Positions 1 to 6,893 of a stretch of DNA of 6,994 nt are shown in pieces. A program made the translations under genes and the position numbers. The stretch's first letter is position 1; each line of letters starts with the position of its first letter. Origin of the DNA: Cytophagaceae bacterium (GTDB lineage Bacteria > Bacteroidota > Bacteroidia > Cytophagales > Spirosomataceae); NCBI GenBank assembly GCA_947459055.1, contig CANHCG010000090.1:1-6994 (forward strand), given 5' to 3'. The notes under the pieces were generated by a model. It saw nothing but the letters and a program-made list of their open reading frames with translations. It did not search any database and was not told the DNA's origin.

Positions 1-27
1 GTTTTTAAGCCATAGAACCTATTTACC

Positions 28-864
28 TTGCAAACGAGCGAATTAATTTATCAAGTGATTAAAAGCCAAGCTCAGGAAACTGAGTGTCGCTGGATTGAGC
101 AAAAATCCGTCTTGGATCTCAAAGGTCTTTCGCTTGCCTTTGTCATTTGTCCGCGATTTATTAGTAAGTCCCAGGTCAATCATTCAAGCCCTATATTACC
201 TGGTTGGAGTTTTCAATCTTGGACATTGGATCGCTTGGTTCGTGTTTATCTGTTATCTCTAATGGCAGAGAAATCAGTGGATGAAAAGGCGTATGTACAT
301 CAACTGAATTTACTATTCGATACAGCGGAAATGAACGAGGCGGTCGCTCTGTACAGCGCAATGCCTGTTTTGGCCAATGGAGAGAATTGGTTATTAAGAG
401 CCACGGATGCAGTTCGTTCGAACATCGGAATTGTGTTTGACGCCATTGCCTTTGGTAATCCCTATCCTGCGATTCATTTTTCAGAGTTAGCTTGGAATCA
501 ATTGGTCTTAAAATGCATTTTTAACGATAAACCCATTCACCAAATTTTTGGATTAATGGAACGAAATAATGCCTCCCTAGTCCAAACTTTATCTGATTTT
601 GCCCATGAGCGATGGGCGGCTGGCCGAAGAGTACCTTCCCAAGTTTGGCGACTCTGCTCTCCTTTCCTGAATGAAAATCTATTAAAGGATATCGAATATT
701 TATTAAGCCACGAAGACCCAAAAGACATCCTAGCCGGCACTTTGGTATTACAAGAATCCAATTTTCCAGGCACTCAAATATTAAAAGAGAAATACGGAAT
801 ACAGGCAAGTCCCCAACTTTCATGGGCACCCCTAGAAACCATCGAACCCATTTATGAAGCCTAA
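28..864 (+). CDS. eboA: EboA domain-containing protein, first gene of the ebo cluster
   Basis: This 278-residue protein matches the EboA family, a conserved protein of unknown biochemical role found almost only in ebo clusters. Family hallmarks seen are the block NPYPAIHFSELAWNQLVLK (residues 144-162) and AHERWAAGRRVPSQVWRL (192-209). An N-terminal helical part (about 5-115) precedes them, and a helical C-terminal tail (214-265) looks like a short HEAT-like repeat. There is no signal peptide or membrane segment, so it is probably cytoplasmic. The start is TTG. An in-frame TAG at 13-15 lies just upstream, no ATG exists between them, and the next in-frame ATG (262) would remove about 78 residues that look like real protein. 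GTG at 55 is the only close alternative. No Shine-Dalgarno is visible. It ends 5 nt before eboB. Family assignment is confident; molecular function is unknown. Confidence 0.9.
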   Translation: MQTSELIYQVIKSQAQETECRWIEQKSVLDLKGLSLAFVICPRFISKSQVNHSSPILPGWSFQSWTLDRLVRVYLLSLMAEKSVDEKAYVHQLNLLFDTAEMNEAVALYSAMPVLANGENWLLRATDAVRSNIGIVFDAIAFGNPYPAIHFSELAWNQLVLKCIFNDKPIHQIFGLMERNNASLVQTLSDFAHERWAAGRRVPSQVWRLCSPFLNENLLKDIEYLLSHEDPKDILAGTLVLQESNFPGTQILKEKYGIQASPQLSWAPLETIEPIYEA

Positions 865-869
865 GCGAT

Positions 870-1889
870 ATGTGTAAGAATCCACACCAACAAGACCTAA
901 ATCCTTCGCATTTCGAAGGCTCTGAAGAAGAAAAAATCACCGCATCCGAGGTGGAACATGGTTTCCTTCCCCACATTCAGGGAATGAAGTTTTTTGACCC
1001 GCACATGCACATGTCCTCTCGAACGACAGATGATTATCAAGCATTAGCTGATGCAGGTGTTGTAGCCTTAATTGAACCTGCTTTTTGGTTAGGTCAACCA
1101 CGAACGGGCCTAGCTTCCTTTCAAGATTATTTTGCCAGTTTGGTCGGCTGGGAACGATTCCGCAGCTCGCAGTTTGGCATCAAACATTATTGCACCATCG
1201 GGCTAAATTCTCGAGAAGCGAATAACGAGGCTTTGGCAGAACAAGTAATGGAAATTCTACCCTTGTTTTTACAAAAAGAAGGCGTGGTGGGCGTAGGCGA
1301 AATCGGATTCGATGATCAAACAGCTGCCGAAGAAAAATATTACCGGGCTCAACTAGAATTAGCCAAAGAAATGGGGCTACCCGTGCAAGTACACACGCCC
1401 CACCGAGATAAGAAAAAAGGAACCGAACGAAGTATGGCCATCGCGCTAGAACATGGCTTGGCTCCCAACATGGTCATCATCGACCATAATAACGAAGAAA
1501 CTTGTAAATCCGTTCTTGACCAAGGCTTTTATGCCGCCTTTACCATTTATCCATTTACCAAAATGGGCAATGAGCGCATGGTCGAAATCGTCAAACAATA
1601 CGGCCCTACCCGAATCATGGTCAATTCGGCGGCTGACTGGGGAATCTCAGATCCATTGGCCCTTCCGAAAACGGCTGCCTTAATGAAAATAAAGGGAATC
1701 GACGAGGAAACGATTCGACAAGTAACTTACCAAAACGCACTTAACGCCTTCGCCCAAAGTGGTCAAATCCAAGAAAGTGATTTTATCCATGGCTTAGAAA
1801 TAGACCAATCGCTGAAATTTAATGGAAATACCGTTTTACGTGGTGGGCAAGCTCCACGAATTAACAAAAACTCCCTGATCATCCGCTAA
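870..1889 (+). CDS. eboB: EboB, TatD-family metal-dependent hydrolase
   Basis: This 339-residue TIM-barrel metallohydrolase of the TatD/amidohydrolase superfamily is the ebo-specific branch. The metal-site pattern is visible: HxH at H45/H47 (FFDPHMHM), E144 in GVGEIGFDD, H175 in VQVHTPHRDK, H206 in IIDHNNEE, and an Asp at D256 in NSAADWG. TatD proteins proper are often DNases or exonucleases. The pathway setting makes a small-molecule hydrolase or lactonase role more likely here, which is inference. The barrel begins at about M39. The first 38 residues form a hydrophilic, acidic extension with several His, which other ebo-associated homologues also seem to have, so I keep the ATG at 870. An internal ATG at 984 is the alternative start. 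The last base of its TAA stop is the first base of the eboC ATG, suggesting coupled translation. Confidence 0.92.
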   Translation: MCKNPHQQDLNPSHFEGSEEEKITASEVEHGFLPHIQGMKFFDPHMHMSSRTTDDYQALADAGVVALIEPAFWLGQPRTGLASFQDYFASLVGWERFRSSQFGIKHYCTIGLNSREANNEALAEQVMEILPLFLQKEGVVGVGEIGFDDQTAAEEKYYRAQLELAKEMGLPVQVHTPHRDKKKGTERSMAIALEHGLAPNMVIIDHNNEETCKSVLDQGFYAAFTIYPFTKMGNERMVEIVKQYGPTRIMVNSAADWGISDPLALPKTAALMKIKGIDEETIRQVTYQNALNAFAQSGQIQESDFIHGLEIDQSLKFNGNTVLRGGQAPRINKNSLIIR

Positions 1890-2773
1890 TGGCCAAATTC
1901 AGAGCCTTTCTAGAGCTAATGCGGCCGGCCAATGTAGTCACTGCCTTTACGGATGTGGCGGCTGGCATGGCAATCGTTGGCTACGTTTTTGGAAAAGAGA
2001 TGAACCTAGTAGTCCCACTCTTAACGCTCGGAATAAGTTCCATGGCTTTGTATGCTGGCGGAGTGGTATTTAATGATATTTTTGACCAAGAATTAGATTC
2101 CGTGGAAAGGCCAGAACGAGCGCTTCCGAGTGGGCGAATTAAACGCCAAGAAGCTATTTTTGGTGGAATCGCCTTACTAGCTATCGGGATTTTTCTCGCT
2201 TTTTGGCAAAGCCGGCTTAGTGGCTATTTATCCATCCTGATCACGATGCTGGCACTTTTCTATGATGCAAAGGGCAAGCATATGCGGATTTTTGGGCCGA
2301 TAAATATGGGATTATGTCGGGCGGTCAACCTAGGTTTGGGCATGAGTATTTATGAATTAGGATTTTTAGAACATGGCACATTGATGCTCATTCCCTTGAT
2401 TTACATTGCTGCCATCACCCTGGTGTCGCGTGGAGAGGTGCATGGAAGTCTTTCGAGCCCACTTTGGTTTGCGGCCATTTTATTTTTAATGGTGCATGCC
2501 TCACAGCTCTGGGCAGCTAAATCCTCAGGAAATTTATTGATTGCATTGCCCTTCGTGCTCGTGCACGCTTATTTAGTACTGAGTAAATTAGTCATCGCAA
2601 TTCGCGATCCCAAGGGATCAAACATAGGAAAAACAGTAAAAATGGGAGTATTGACCTTAATCTTAATGAACTCAGCCTGGGTTAGCCTAAGTGGTCAATG
2701 GGAAATGGCGATCCTAGTTCTTTTTCTATTACCTATTTCGATTCAATTAGGTAAAAAGTTTGCCGTTACTTAA
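1889..2773 (+). CDS. eboC: EboC, UbiA-like membrane prenyltransferase
   Basis: This 294-residue polytopic inner-membrane protein belongs to the UbiA superfamily of prenyltransferases, which move an isoprenoid from its diphosphate onto an acceptor. The first Asp-rich, Mg-diphosphate motif is intact as NDIFDQELD (residues 62-70), followed by ERPERALPSGRI, the usual UbiA R-P-x-x-x-G-x pattern. I count roughly nine hydrophobic spans, at about 16-34, 39-60, 89-106, 111-126, 138-157, 163-179, 191-209, 215-236 and 251-286 (the last may be two). The second Asp motif of canonical UbiA (DxxxD type) is not apparent; the loop that should hold it reads LVSRGEVHGS (178-187). Start ATG 1889 overlaps the eboB stop by one base (TAATG). 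It is the only integral membrane protein of the cluster, so it probably anchors the pathway at the membrane. The acceptor and prenyl donor are unknown. Confidence 0.92.
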   Translation: MAKFRAFLELMRPANVVTAFTDVAAGMAIVGYVFGKEMNLVVPLLTLGISSMALYAGGVVFNDIFDQELDSVERPERALPSGRIKRQEAIFGGIALLAIGIFLAFWQSRLSGYLSILITMLALFYDAKGKHMRIFGPINMGLCRAVNLGLGMSIYELGFLEHGTLMLIPLIYIAAITLVSRGEVHGSLSSPLWFAAILFLMVHASQLWAAKSSGNLLIALPFVLVHAYLVLSKLVIAIRDPKGSNIGKTVKMGVLTLILMNSAWVSLSGQWEMAILVLFLLPISIQLGKKFAVT

Positions 2774-2782
2774 ATTTGACGC

Positions 2783-3928
2783 ATGCAATCGTTACAACAA
2801 CATTTCCAAGTACCCTTTAGGTACGAAGTTTTCTTCACTCAAAACCTATTTGACCCCTCAAATGCTATGCTTGGGGACTTTATTCGGAATTTTGGAAATC
2901 CTGAATTTAAAAAAAGAATATTAGTTGTCATCGACAAAGGCGTCGCGGATGCACATCCTGCCTTGACCAGTCAGATTATTGCTTATTTTTCAGATGGAAA
3001 AATTGCCGATCTTTCACCGGAAATTTTAGTACTACCTGGGGGTGAAATATGTAAAAATGACCCAAGATTTTACGAGGAAGTTGTTCGGGCGATCGATGAA
3101 CATCGGATTGATCGACATTCCTTTGTAGCAGCGATTGGTGGTGGTGCCTTTTTGGATATGGCAGGATATGCCGCCGCCATATCTCACCGGGGCGTTAAAC
3201 TAATCCGAATTCCTACAACAGTTTTATCCCAAAACGATTCCGGCGTGGGTGTCAAAAATGGCGTTAATTACCTCGGTAAAAAGAATTTTTTAGGCACCTT
3301 TGCGCCTGCCGTAGCCGTATTTAATGACATGCATTTTTTACGCACGCTAGGCGATCGTGATTGGCGCTCAGGCATTGCTGAGGCAATTAAAGTGGCTTTG
3401 ATTAAGGATTTGGCTTTTTTCGAGTGGTTAGAACAACATGCCTCCGACATGAATGCGCGCAACGAGCCCGTCATGATGGAACAAATTTACCGTTGTGCCG
3501 ACTTACACATGCAACATATTTCCTCTGGCGATCCCTTCGAATTAGGTTCGGCTCGGCCTTTGGATTTCGGCCATTGGGCCGCCCATAAATTGGAATACCT
3601 CAGTAATTTTGAAATTCGCCATGGCGAAGCTGTTGCCATCGGAATCGCTTTAGATTGTGTTTATTCTCATTTAAAGGGGCAAATTTCAAAAGAAGATTTA
3701 GATCGAATTCTTCAGTTGATTCGTCACCTAGGATTTGATTTATTCCATCCGGCCTTGGCTGAAAATGATAAAATTAATTTACATAAAGGGCTTCAAGAAT
3801 TTCAAGAGCATTTAGGTGGTCATTTAACAATTACCTTGTTAGTCGCGCTCGGCAAAGGCCAAGAAGTTCATGAAATGGATTTTGAAATCATTAAAAAATC
3901 AGTGGATTATTTAGCTGAATTAACCTAA
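2783..3928 (+). CDS. eboD: EboD, 3-dehydroquinate synthase-like sugar-phosphate cyclase
   Basis: This 381-residue protein belongs to the AroB/sugar-phosphate cyclase family, which uses NAD and a divalent metal (Zn or Co) to turn a phosphorylated ketose into a carbocycle. Visible motifs are the NAD-binding GGGAFLDMAGYAAA (119-132), PTTVLSQNDSGVGVKNGVN (144-162, with D152, K158 and N162), GKKN (165-168), the metal Glu in GIAEAIK (E200), and metal/catalytic His in DFGHWAAHKLE (H264, H268) and IRHGEA (H280). R258 sits just before the His motif, as in AroB. Catalytic residues are therefore kept, but flanking residues differ from housekeeping AroB (for example DFGHWAAH instead of the usual NLGHTFGHA). 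This suggests a dedicated ebo cyclase whose substrate need not be DAHP. It lies 9 nt after eboC and 1 nt before eboE. It should not be annotated as the shikimate-pathway aroB on this evidence. Confidence 0.92.
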   Translation: MQSLQQHFQVPFRYEVFFTQNLFDPSNAMLGDFIRNFGNPEFKKRILVVIDKGVADAHPALTSQIIAYFSDGKIADLSPEILVLPGGEICKNDPRFYEEVVRAIDEHRIDRHSFVAAIGGGAFLDMAGYAAAISHRGVKLIRIPTTVLSQNDSGVGVKNGVNYLGKKNFLGTFAPAVAVFNDMHFLRTLGDRDWRSGIAEAIKVALIKDLAFFEWLEQHASDMNARNEPVMMEQIYRCADLHMQHISSGDPFELGSARPLDFGHWAAHKLEYLSNFEIRHGEAVAIGIALDCVYSHLKGQISKEDLDRILQLIRHLGFDLFHPALAENDKINLHKGLQEFQEHLGGHLTITLLVALGKGQEVHEMDFEIIKKSVDYLAELT

Positions 3929-3929
3929 T

Positions 3930-5126
3930 ATGAAAACAAACCAAGGCCATTTGAGCTATTGCAGCAATATCCACCCAGGTGAAATTTGGGCACAACATTT
4001 TGCTGAATTACAAAAAAATGTCCCCTTGGTCAAAGCCCAAGTTTCACCTGATCTAGCCATGGGCCTAGGCCTTCGCATCGCGAATCAAGCGAGTATAGAC
4101 TTGCAAAATCCAAAGGAATTCGATGCGCTTAAATCTTGGTTGACAAAAGAAAACCTCTATGTTTTTACGTTAAACGGTTTTCCCTTTGGAGGATTTCATG
4201 ATACCGTGGTGAAAGATCAGGTGCATGCGCCCGATTGGACTACCCCAGCACGCTACGAATACACCCTTCGCCTAGCCCATATTTTGGCTAATTTATTACC
4301 CGAAAATGAGCAAGAGGGAAGTATTTCTACCTCTCCTATTTCCTACAAATATTGGTGGGATAGTCCTGAGAAACTTGATGATGCGACAAAAAAAGGCACA
4401 TTAGCGCTCTTGGAACTGGTTATTGCATTGGCAGATTTGGAAAAAGTGACAGGAAAATGGATTCACATCGACATCGAACCTGAACCGGATGGCATTTTAG
4501 AAAATCATCGGGAATTTGTGGATTGGTATGAAGGTGTATATTTGCCGATGGGCAAAGAGTTCTTGAAAGCCCGCGGAAAAGAAAATGAAGAGGCTTTATT
4601 ACGCCGACATGTCCAATTATGCTTCGACATATGCCATTATGGGGTCAGTTTCGATAAACCCAGTACATGTATCCAAGAACTTATTGACAAACAAATACCC
4701 GTTGGGAAAATTCAAATCTCCTCGGCCCTTCGCGTCGATTTACGAGAGGATCCATTAACTCAAATTGAAGCCCTTCGGAAATACCACGAGCCTGTATATT
4801 TACACCAAGTAAAAGCGCTAGGCAAAGATGGAAGCTATATTCAATACCGCGATTTAGATGAGGCAATTGCCGATTTTACTCCGGAACGAGATAACGAATG
4901 GCGTGTGCATTTTCATGTACCCTTATTTTTAGAAAATTATGGGTTATTGGGTTCGACTCAGCAAGAAATTCGGGAAACCATTGCCTTCCAAAATACGCAA
5001 TCATTTACCAGACATTTGGAAATAGAAACCTATACTTGGGGTGTTCTACCTGCTGAATTTCAGGTACCCATGGACCAGTCGATTAGTCGGGAAATACAAT
5101 ACATCCAAGGCCTTTTAAAGAAATAA
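3930..5126 (+). CDS. eboE: EboE, xylose-isomerase-like TIM-barrel protein
   Basis: This 398-residue protein matches EboE, sometimes labelled 'metabolite traffic protein EboE', with a fold resembling sugar-phosphate isomerase/epimerase TIM barrels. Recognisable EboE blocks are GHLSYCSNIHPGEIW (6-20), LYVFTLNGFPFGGFH (76-90), VVKDQVHAPDWTTPARY (93-109) and GSISTSPISYK (130-140). Candidate metal or acid-base residues in barrel-end positions are E183/E185 (HIDIEPEPDG), D233 and H236 (FDICHYG), Q262 (KIQISSAL), H327/H329 (RVHFHVP) and E364/E366 (LEIETYTWG). No signal peptide or membrane segment is present, so it should act in the cytoplasm, perhaps isomerising or epimerising the EboD product or its precursor. 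That role is inferred from fold and context. It starts 1 nt after the eboD stop and stops 2 nt before eboF, a strongly operonic arrangement. Confidence 0.9.
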   Translation: MKTNQGHLSYCSNIHPGEIWAQHFAELQKNVPLVKAQVSPDLAMGLGLRIANQASIDLQNPKEFDALKSWLTKENLYVFTLNGFPFGGFHDTVVKDQVHAPDWTTPARYEYTLRLAHILANLLPENEQEGSISTSPISYKYWWDSPEKLDDATKKGTLALLELVIALADLEKVTGKWIHIDIEPEPDGILENHREFVDWYEGVYLPMGKEFLKARGKENEEALLRRHVQLCFDICHYGVSFDKPSTCIQELIDKQIPVGKIQISSALRVDLREDPLTQIEALRKYHEPVYLHQVKALGKDGSYIQYRDLDEAIADFTPERDNEWRVHFHVPLFLENYGLLGSTQQEIRETIAFQNTQSFTRHLEIETYTWGVLPAEFQVPMDQSISREIQYIQGLLKK

Positions 5127-5128
5127 AG

Positions 5129-6493
5129 ATGCAAAAAACAGTTGTCATCGACATCGTAGGTCTGTCCGAAAGTGTCATTACAGAATACACCCCGTTTTTA
5201 AAATCCTACATAGCCAAGAATCACATCAGCAAAATAAAACCTGTACTTCCGGCGGTTACAACCACGTCCCAGAGTGTATATGTGACAGGTAAATATCCGA
5301 CAGCCCATGGAATTGTAGGAAATGGTTGGTACGATGCCACGGATGCCGAAGTGAAATTTTGGAAACAATCCAATCATTTAGTAGGTGCCGAAAAGGTTTG
5401 GGATGAAGCTAAAAAACGAAATCCAGCCTTCACCTGTGCGAAGATGTTTTGGTGGTATAACATGTATTCATCGGCTGACTATTCCGTCACGCCACGCCCC
5501 CAATATCATCAAGACGGCGTTAAGGCGCCCGATTGTTATTCTTATCCACCCGAATTACGAGATGAGTTGCAAGCTAAACTAGGCACATTCCCTCTATTTA
5601 GTTTTTGGGGGCCAAATGCCAATATTAAATCCTCGAAATGGATTGCAGATGCTTCTATGCATGTAGATGCCATGTATGACCCGACTTTGCAATTAATTTA
5701 TCTCCCTCATTTGGATTATTGCTTGCAAAAATTCGGAGTTGATTTTCCTAAAATCAAAAAAGAATTAGGGGAAATCGATGCGTTAATTCAAGAATTAGTG
5801 ATCTATTTTGAAAGCAGAGGGGCAAAAATTATTTTACTTTCCGAATACGGCATCAATAATGTCACGGAGCCTATTCATGTAAACCGGGTATTACGCCAAC
5901 ATGGCTATTTATCCATTCGAGAAGAACGGGGATTGGAATTATTAGACGCGGGTGCGAGCGCAGCTTTTGCTGTATCGGATCATCAGATTTCGCATATTTA
6001 TGTAAAAAACAAGTCCCAAATCCCAGAAATCAAGGCACTTCTTTCAGCCATTCCGGGGGTATCAAAAGTCTTGGATGCCAAAGAAAAAAAGGCGAACCAT
6101 ATCGACCATCCACGAGCAGGTGATTTAATTCTGATTGCGGATACGGATAAATGGTTTACGTATTACTATTGGTTGGACAATGCGAAGGCACCTGATTTCG
6201 CGCGTTGTGTGGAAATCTTCAAAAAACCAGGCTATGATCCGGTTGAAATGTTCATGGATCCGAGTAATCCGTTGATAAAATTAAAGGCCGGATATAAGTT
6301 GGCCCGCAAACTCAGCGGTTTCCGGTATTTGATGGATGTGATTCCTTTGGACGCCACATTAATCAAGGGATCTCACGGAAGTCCAGATTGTGCCAAAGAA
6401 TTTTATCCGGTTTTCATCTCAAAAAACAAGGAAGTGGACGAGATTGCGCCAACAGACGTGTACAATTTAATTTTGGATAGCATTTTCTCCTGA
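5129..6493 (+). CDS. eboF: EboF, alkaline phosphatase / nucleotide pyrophosphatase superfamily protein
   Basis: This 454-residue protein is related to type I phosphodiesterase/nucleotide pyrophosphatases. Motifs are VVIDIVGLSE (metal Asp at D8), LPAVTTTSQSVYVTGKYPTA (40-59; T44 aligns with the NPP nucleophile Thr), GIVGNGWYD (61-69), YLPHLDYCLQKFG (191-203, D196), LLSEYGI (236-242) and GSHGSPD (414-420, H416). Several canonical ligands differ: the D-x-x-x-H pair reads D196/Q200, and the usual D-H pair before GM/GI reads E239-Y240. I believe other ebo-linked members share these changes, but only from memory. The N-terminus begins directly with the first strand and has no signal peptide, unlike many NPPs, so a cytoplasmic location is expected. 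It is the last gene of the cluster: 2 nt after eboE, followed by a 36-nt gap. A phosphate-ester or pyrophosphate hydrolase or transferase role is inferred; the substrate is unknown. Confidence 0.88.
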   Translation: MQKTVVIDIVGLSESVITEYTPFLKSYIAKNHISKIKPVLPAVTTTSQSVYVTGKYPTAHGIVGNGWYDATDAEVKFWKQSNHLVGAEKVWDEAKKRNPAFTCAKMFWWYNMYSSADYSVTPRPQYHQDGVKAPDCYSYPPELRDELQAKLGTFPLFSFWGPNANIKSSKWIADASMHVDAMYDPTLQLIYLPHLDYCLQKFGVDFPKIKKELGEIDALIQELVIYFESRGAKIILLSEYGINNVTEPIHVNRVLRQHGYLSIREERGLELLDAGASAAFAVSDHQISHIYVKNKSQIPEIKALLSAIPGVSKVLDAKEKKANHIDHPRAGDLILIADTDKWFTYYYWLDNAKAPDFARCVEIFKKPGYDPVEMFMDPSNPLIKLKAGYKLARKLSGFRYLMDVIPLDATLIKGSHGSPDCAKEFYPVFISKNKEVDEIAPTDVYNLILDSIFS

Positions 6494-6495
6494 TT

Positions 6496-6522
6496 TTTTT
6501 TTAGATTTCCGACCTAAAAAAA
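6496..6522. repeat. A/T-rich inverted repeat between eboF and the Spy-like gene
   Basis: Perfect 9-nt arms (TTTTTTTAG at 6496-6504 and CTAAAAAAA at 6514-6522) flank a 9-nt loop. It sits right after the eboF stop in the 36-nt intergenic gap. The stem is almost pure A/T and no T tract follows it on the + strand, so it is a poor intrinsic terminator. It may be a weak mRNA 3'-end element or a chance pairing of a T tract with an A-rich Bacteroidota-type leader. Confidence 0.4.
6502..6509 (+). promoter_or_regulatory. Possible Bacteroidota -7 box (TAGATTTC) before the Spy-like gene
   Basis: TAGATTTC differs from the Bacteroidota -7 consensus TAnnTTTG only at its last base and lies 20 nt before the ATG at 6530. 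No TTTG is found at the expected spacing upstream; the nearest TTTG, at 6472-6475, is about 26 nt away instead of about 19-20. The call is therefore weak and the gene could instead be read through from the ebo operon. Confidence 0.2.
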
Positions 6523-6529
6523 CAAAGAC

Positions 6530-6892
6530 ATGAAAAAATTTATCGCAAGTTTAGCCCTAGTCGCAGCGATGGTAGGCTATTCCAATGAAGCAACTGCTCA
6601 AGAATTCAATGCACAGATGATGGTTCAACGTCAAATGGAACGCATGAGCACTGAACTTTCACTCAGTAAGGACCAAGAGAAAAAAATGGAGCCCTTATTA
6701 TTAGGTCGCATGGAAAAAATGATGGAATTCCGTCAAGCAGGCATGGAGCGTGATGCGATGCAAGCTGAAATGAAAAAAATAAATGATGCCCAATTAGAGC
6801 AATTAAAGGCAATTTTAACGCCAGAGCAATTGGAAAAATACAAAACAATGCAAAGCCAAATGCGTCAAGGCGGCGGCGGTCCAAGAAACTAA
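6530..6892 (+). CDS. Secreted Spy/CpxP-like helical protein, methionine-rich
   Basis: This 120-residue precursor has a clear Sec signal peptide (K2-K3, hydrophobic 4-16, likely cleavage after ATA at residue 23, before Q24). The mature part is about 97 residues, highly charged and almost all helix-forming. It has about 15 methionines and a glycine-rich basic tail (QGGGGPRN). Two LTxxQ-like motifs, LSKDQ (45-49) and LTPEQ (96-100), are the signature of the Spy/CpxP family of periplasmic chaperones and metal-stress sensors, so a periplasmic envelope-stress role is a reasonable inference. Sequence identity to true Spy looks low, so no symbol is given. The start ATG follows an A-rich leader without Shine-Dalgarno. 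It ends 1 nt before the next gene, forming a probable two-gene unit distinct from ebo. High Met content could reflect metal binding or simply helix packing. Confidence 0.8.
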   Translation: MKKFIASLALVAAMVGYSNEATAQEFNAQMMVQRQMERMSTELSLSKDQEKKMEPLLLGRMEKMMEFRQAGMERDAMQAEMKKINDAQLEQLKAILTPEQLEKYKTMQSQMRQGGGGPRN

Positions 6893-6893
6893 T

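Noticed and set aside
1..27. End of an upstream gene or an ebo promoter at the left edge
   Set aside because: Twenty-seven bases are too few to support either; a stop (TAG 13-15) in one frame is not evidence of a gene, and no TTTG/TAnnTTTG pair is visible.
521..976. 151-codon minus-strand open frame opposite eboA and eboB
   Set aside because: It lies fully antisense to two well-supported genes, has an odd Trp/Cys-rich composition with no family resemblance, and spans the eboA-eboB junction. It is a shadow frame.
1453..1683. 76-codon plus-strand frame inside eboB
   Set aside because: Out of frame within a conserved part of the TatD barrel, with no recognisable protein signature.
2783..3928. 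Housekeeping aroB of the shikimate pathway
   Set aside because: It is embedded between eboC and eboE with nearly zero spacing, and its His motif differs from typical AroB, so an ebo-dedicated cyclase is the better call.
6494..6529. Rho-independent terminator for the ebo operon
   Set aside because: The only hairpin has an A/T stem, and the T tract lies on its 5' side instead of after it, so it does not meet the normal pattern.
6663..6884. 73-codon minus-strand frame opposite the Spy-like gene
   Set aside because: It is the antisense of a Met/Lys/Glu-rich helical coding region, which naturally yields Leu/Phe/His-rich stop-free sequence.
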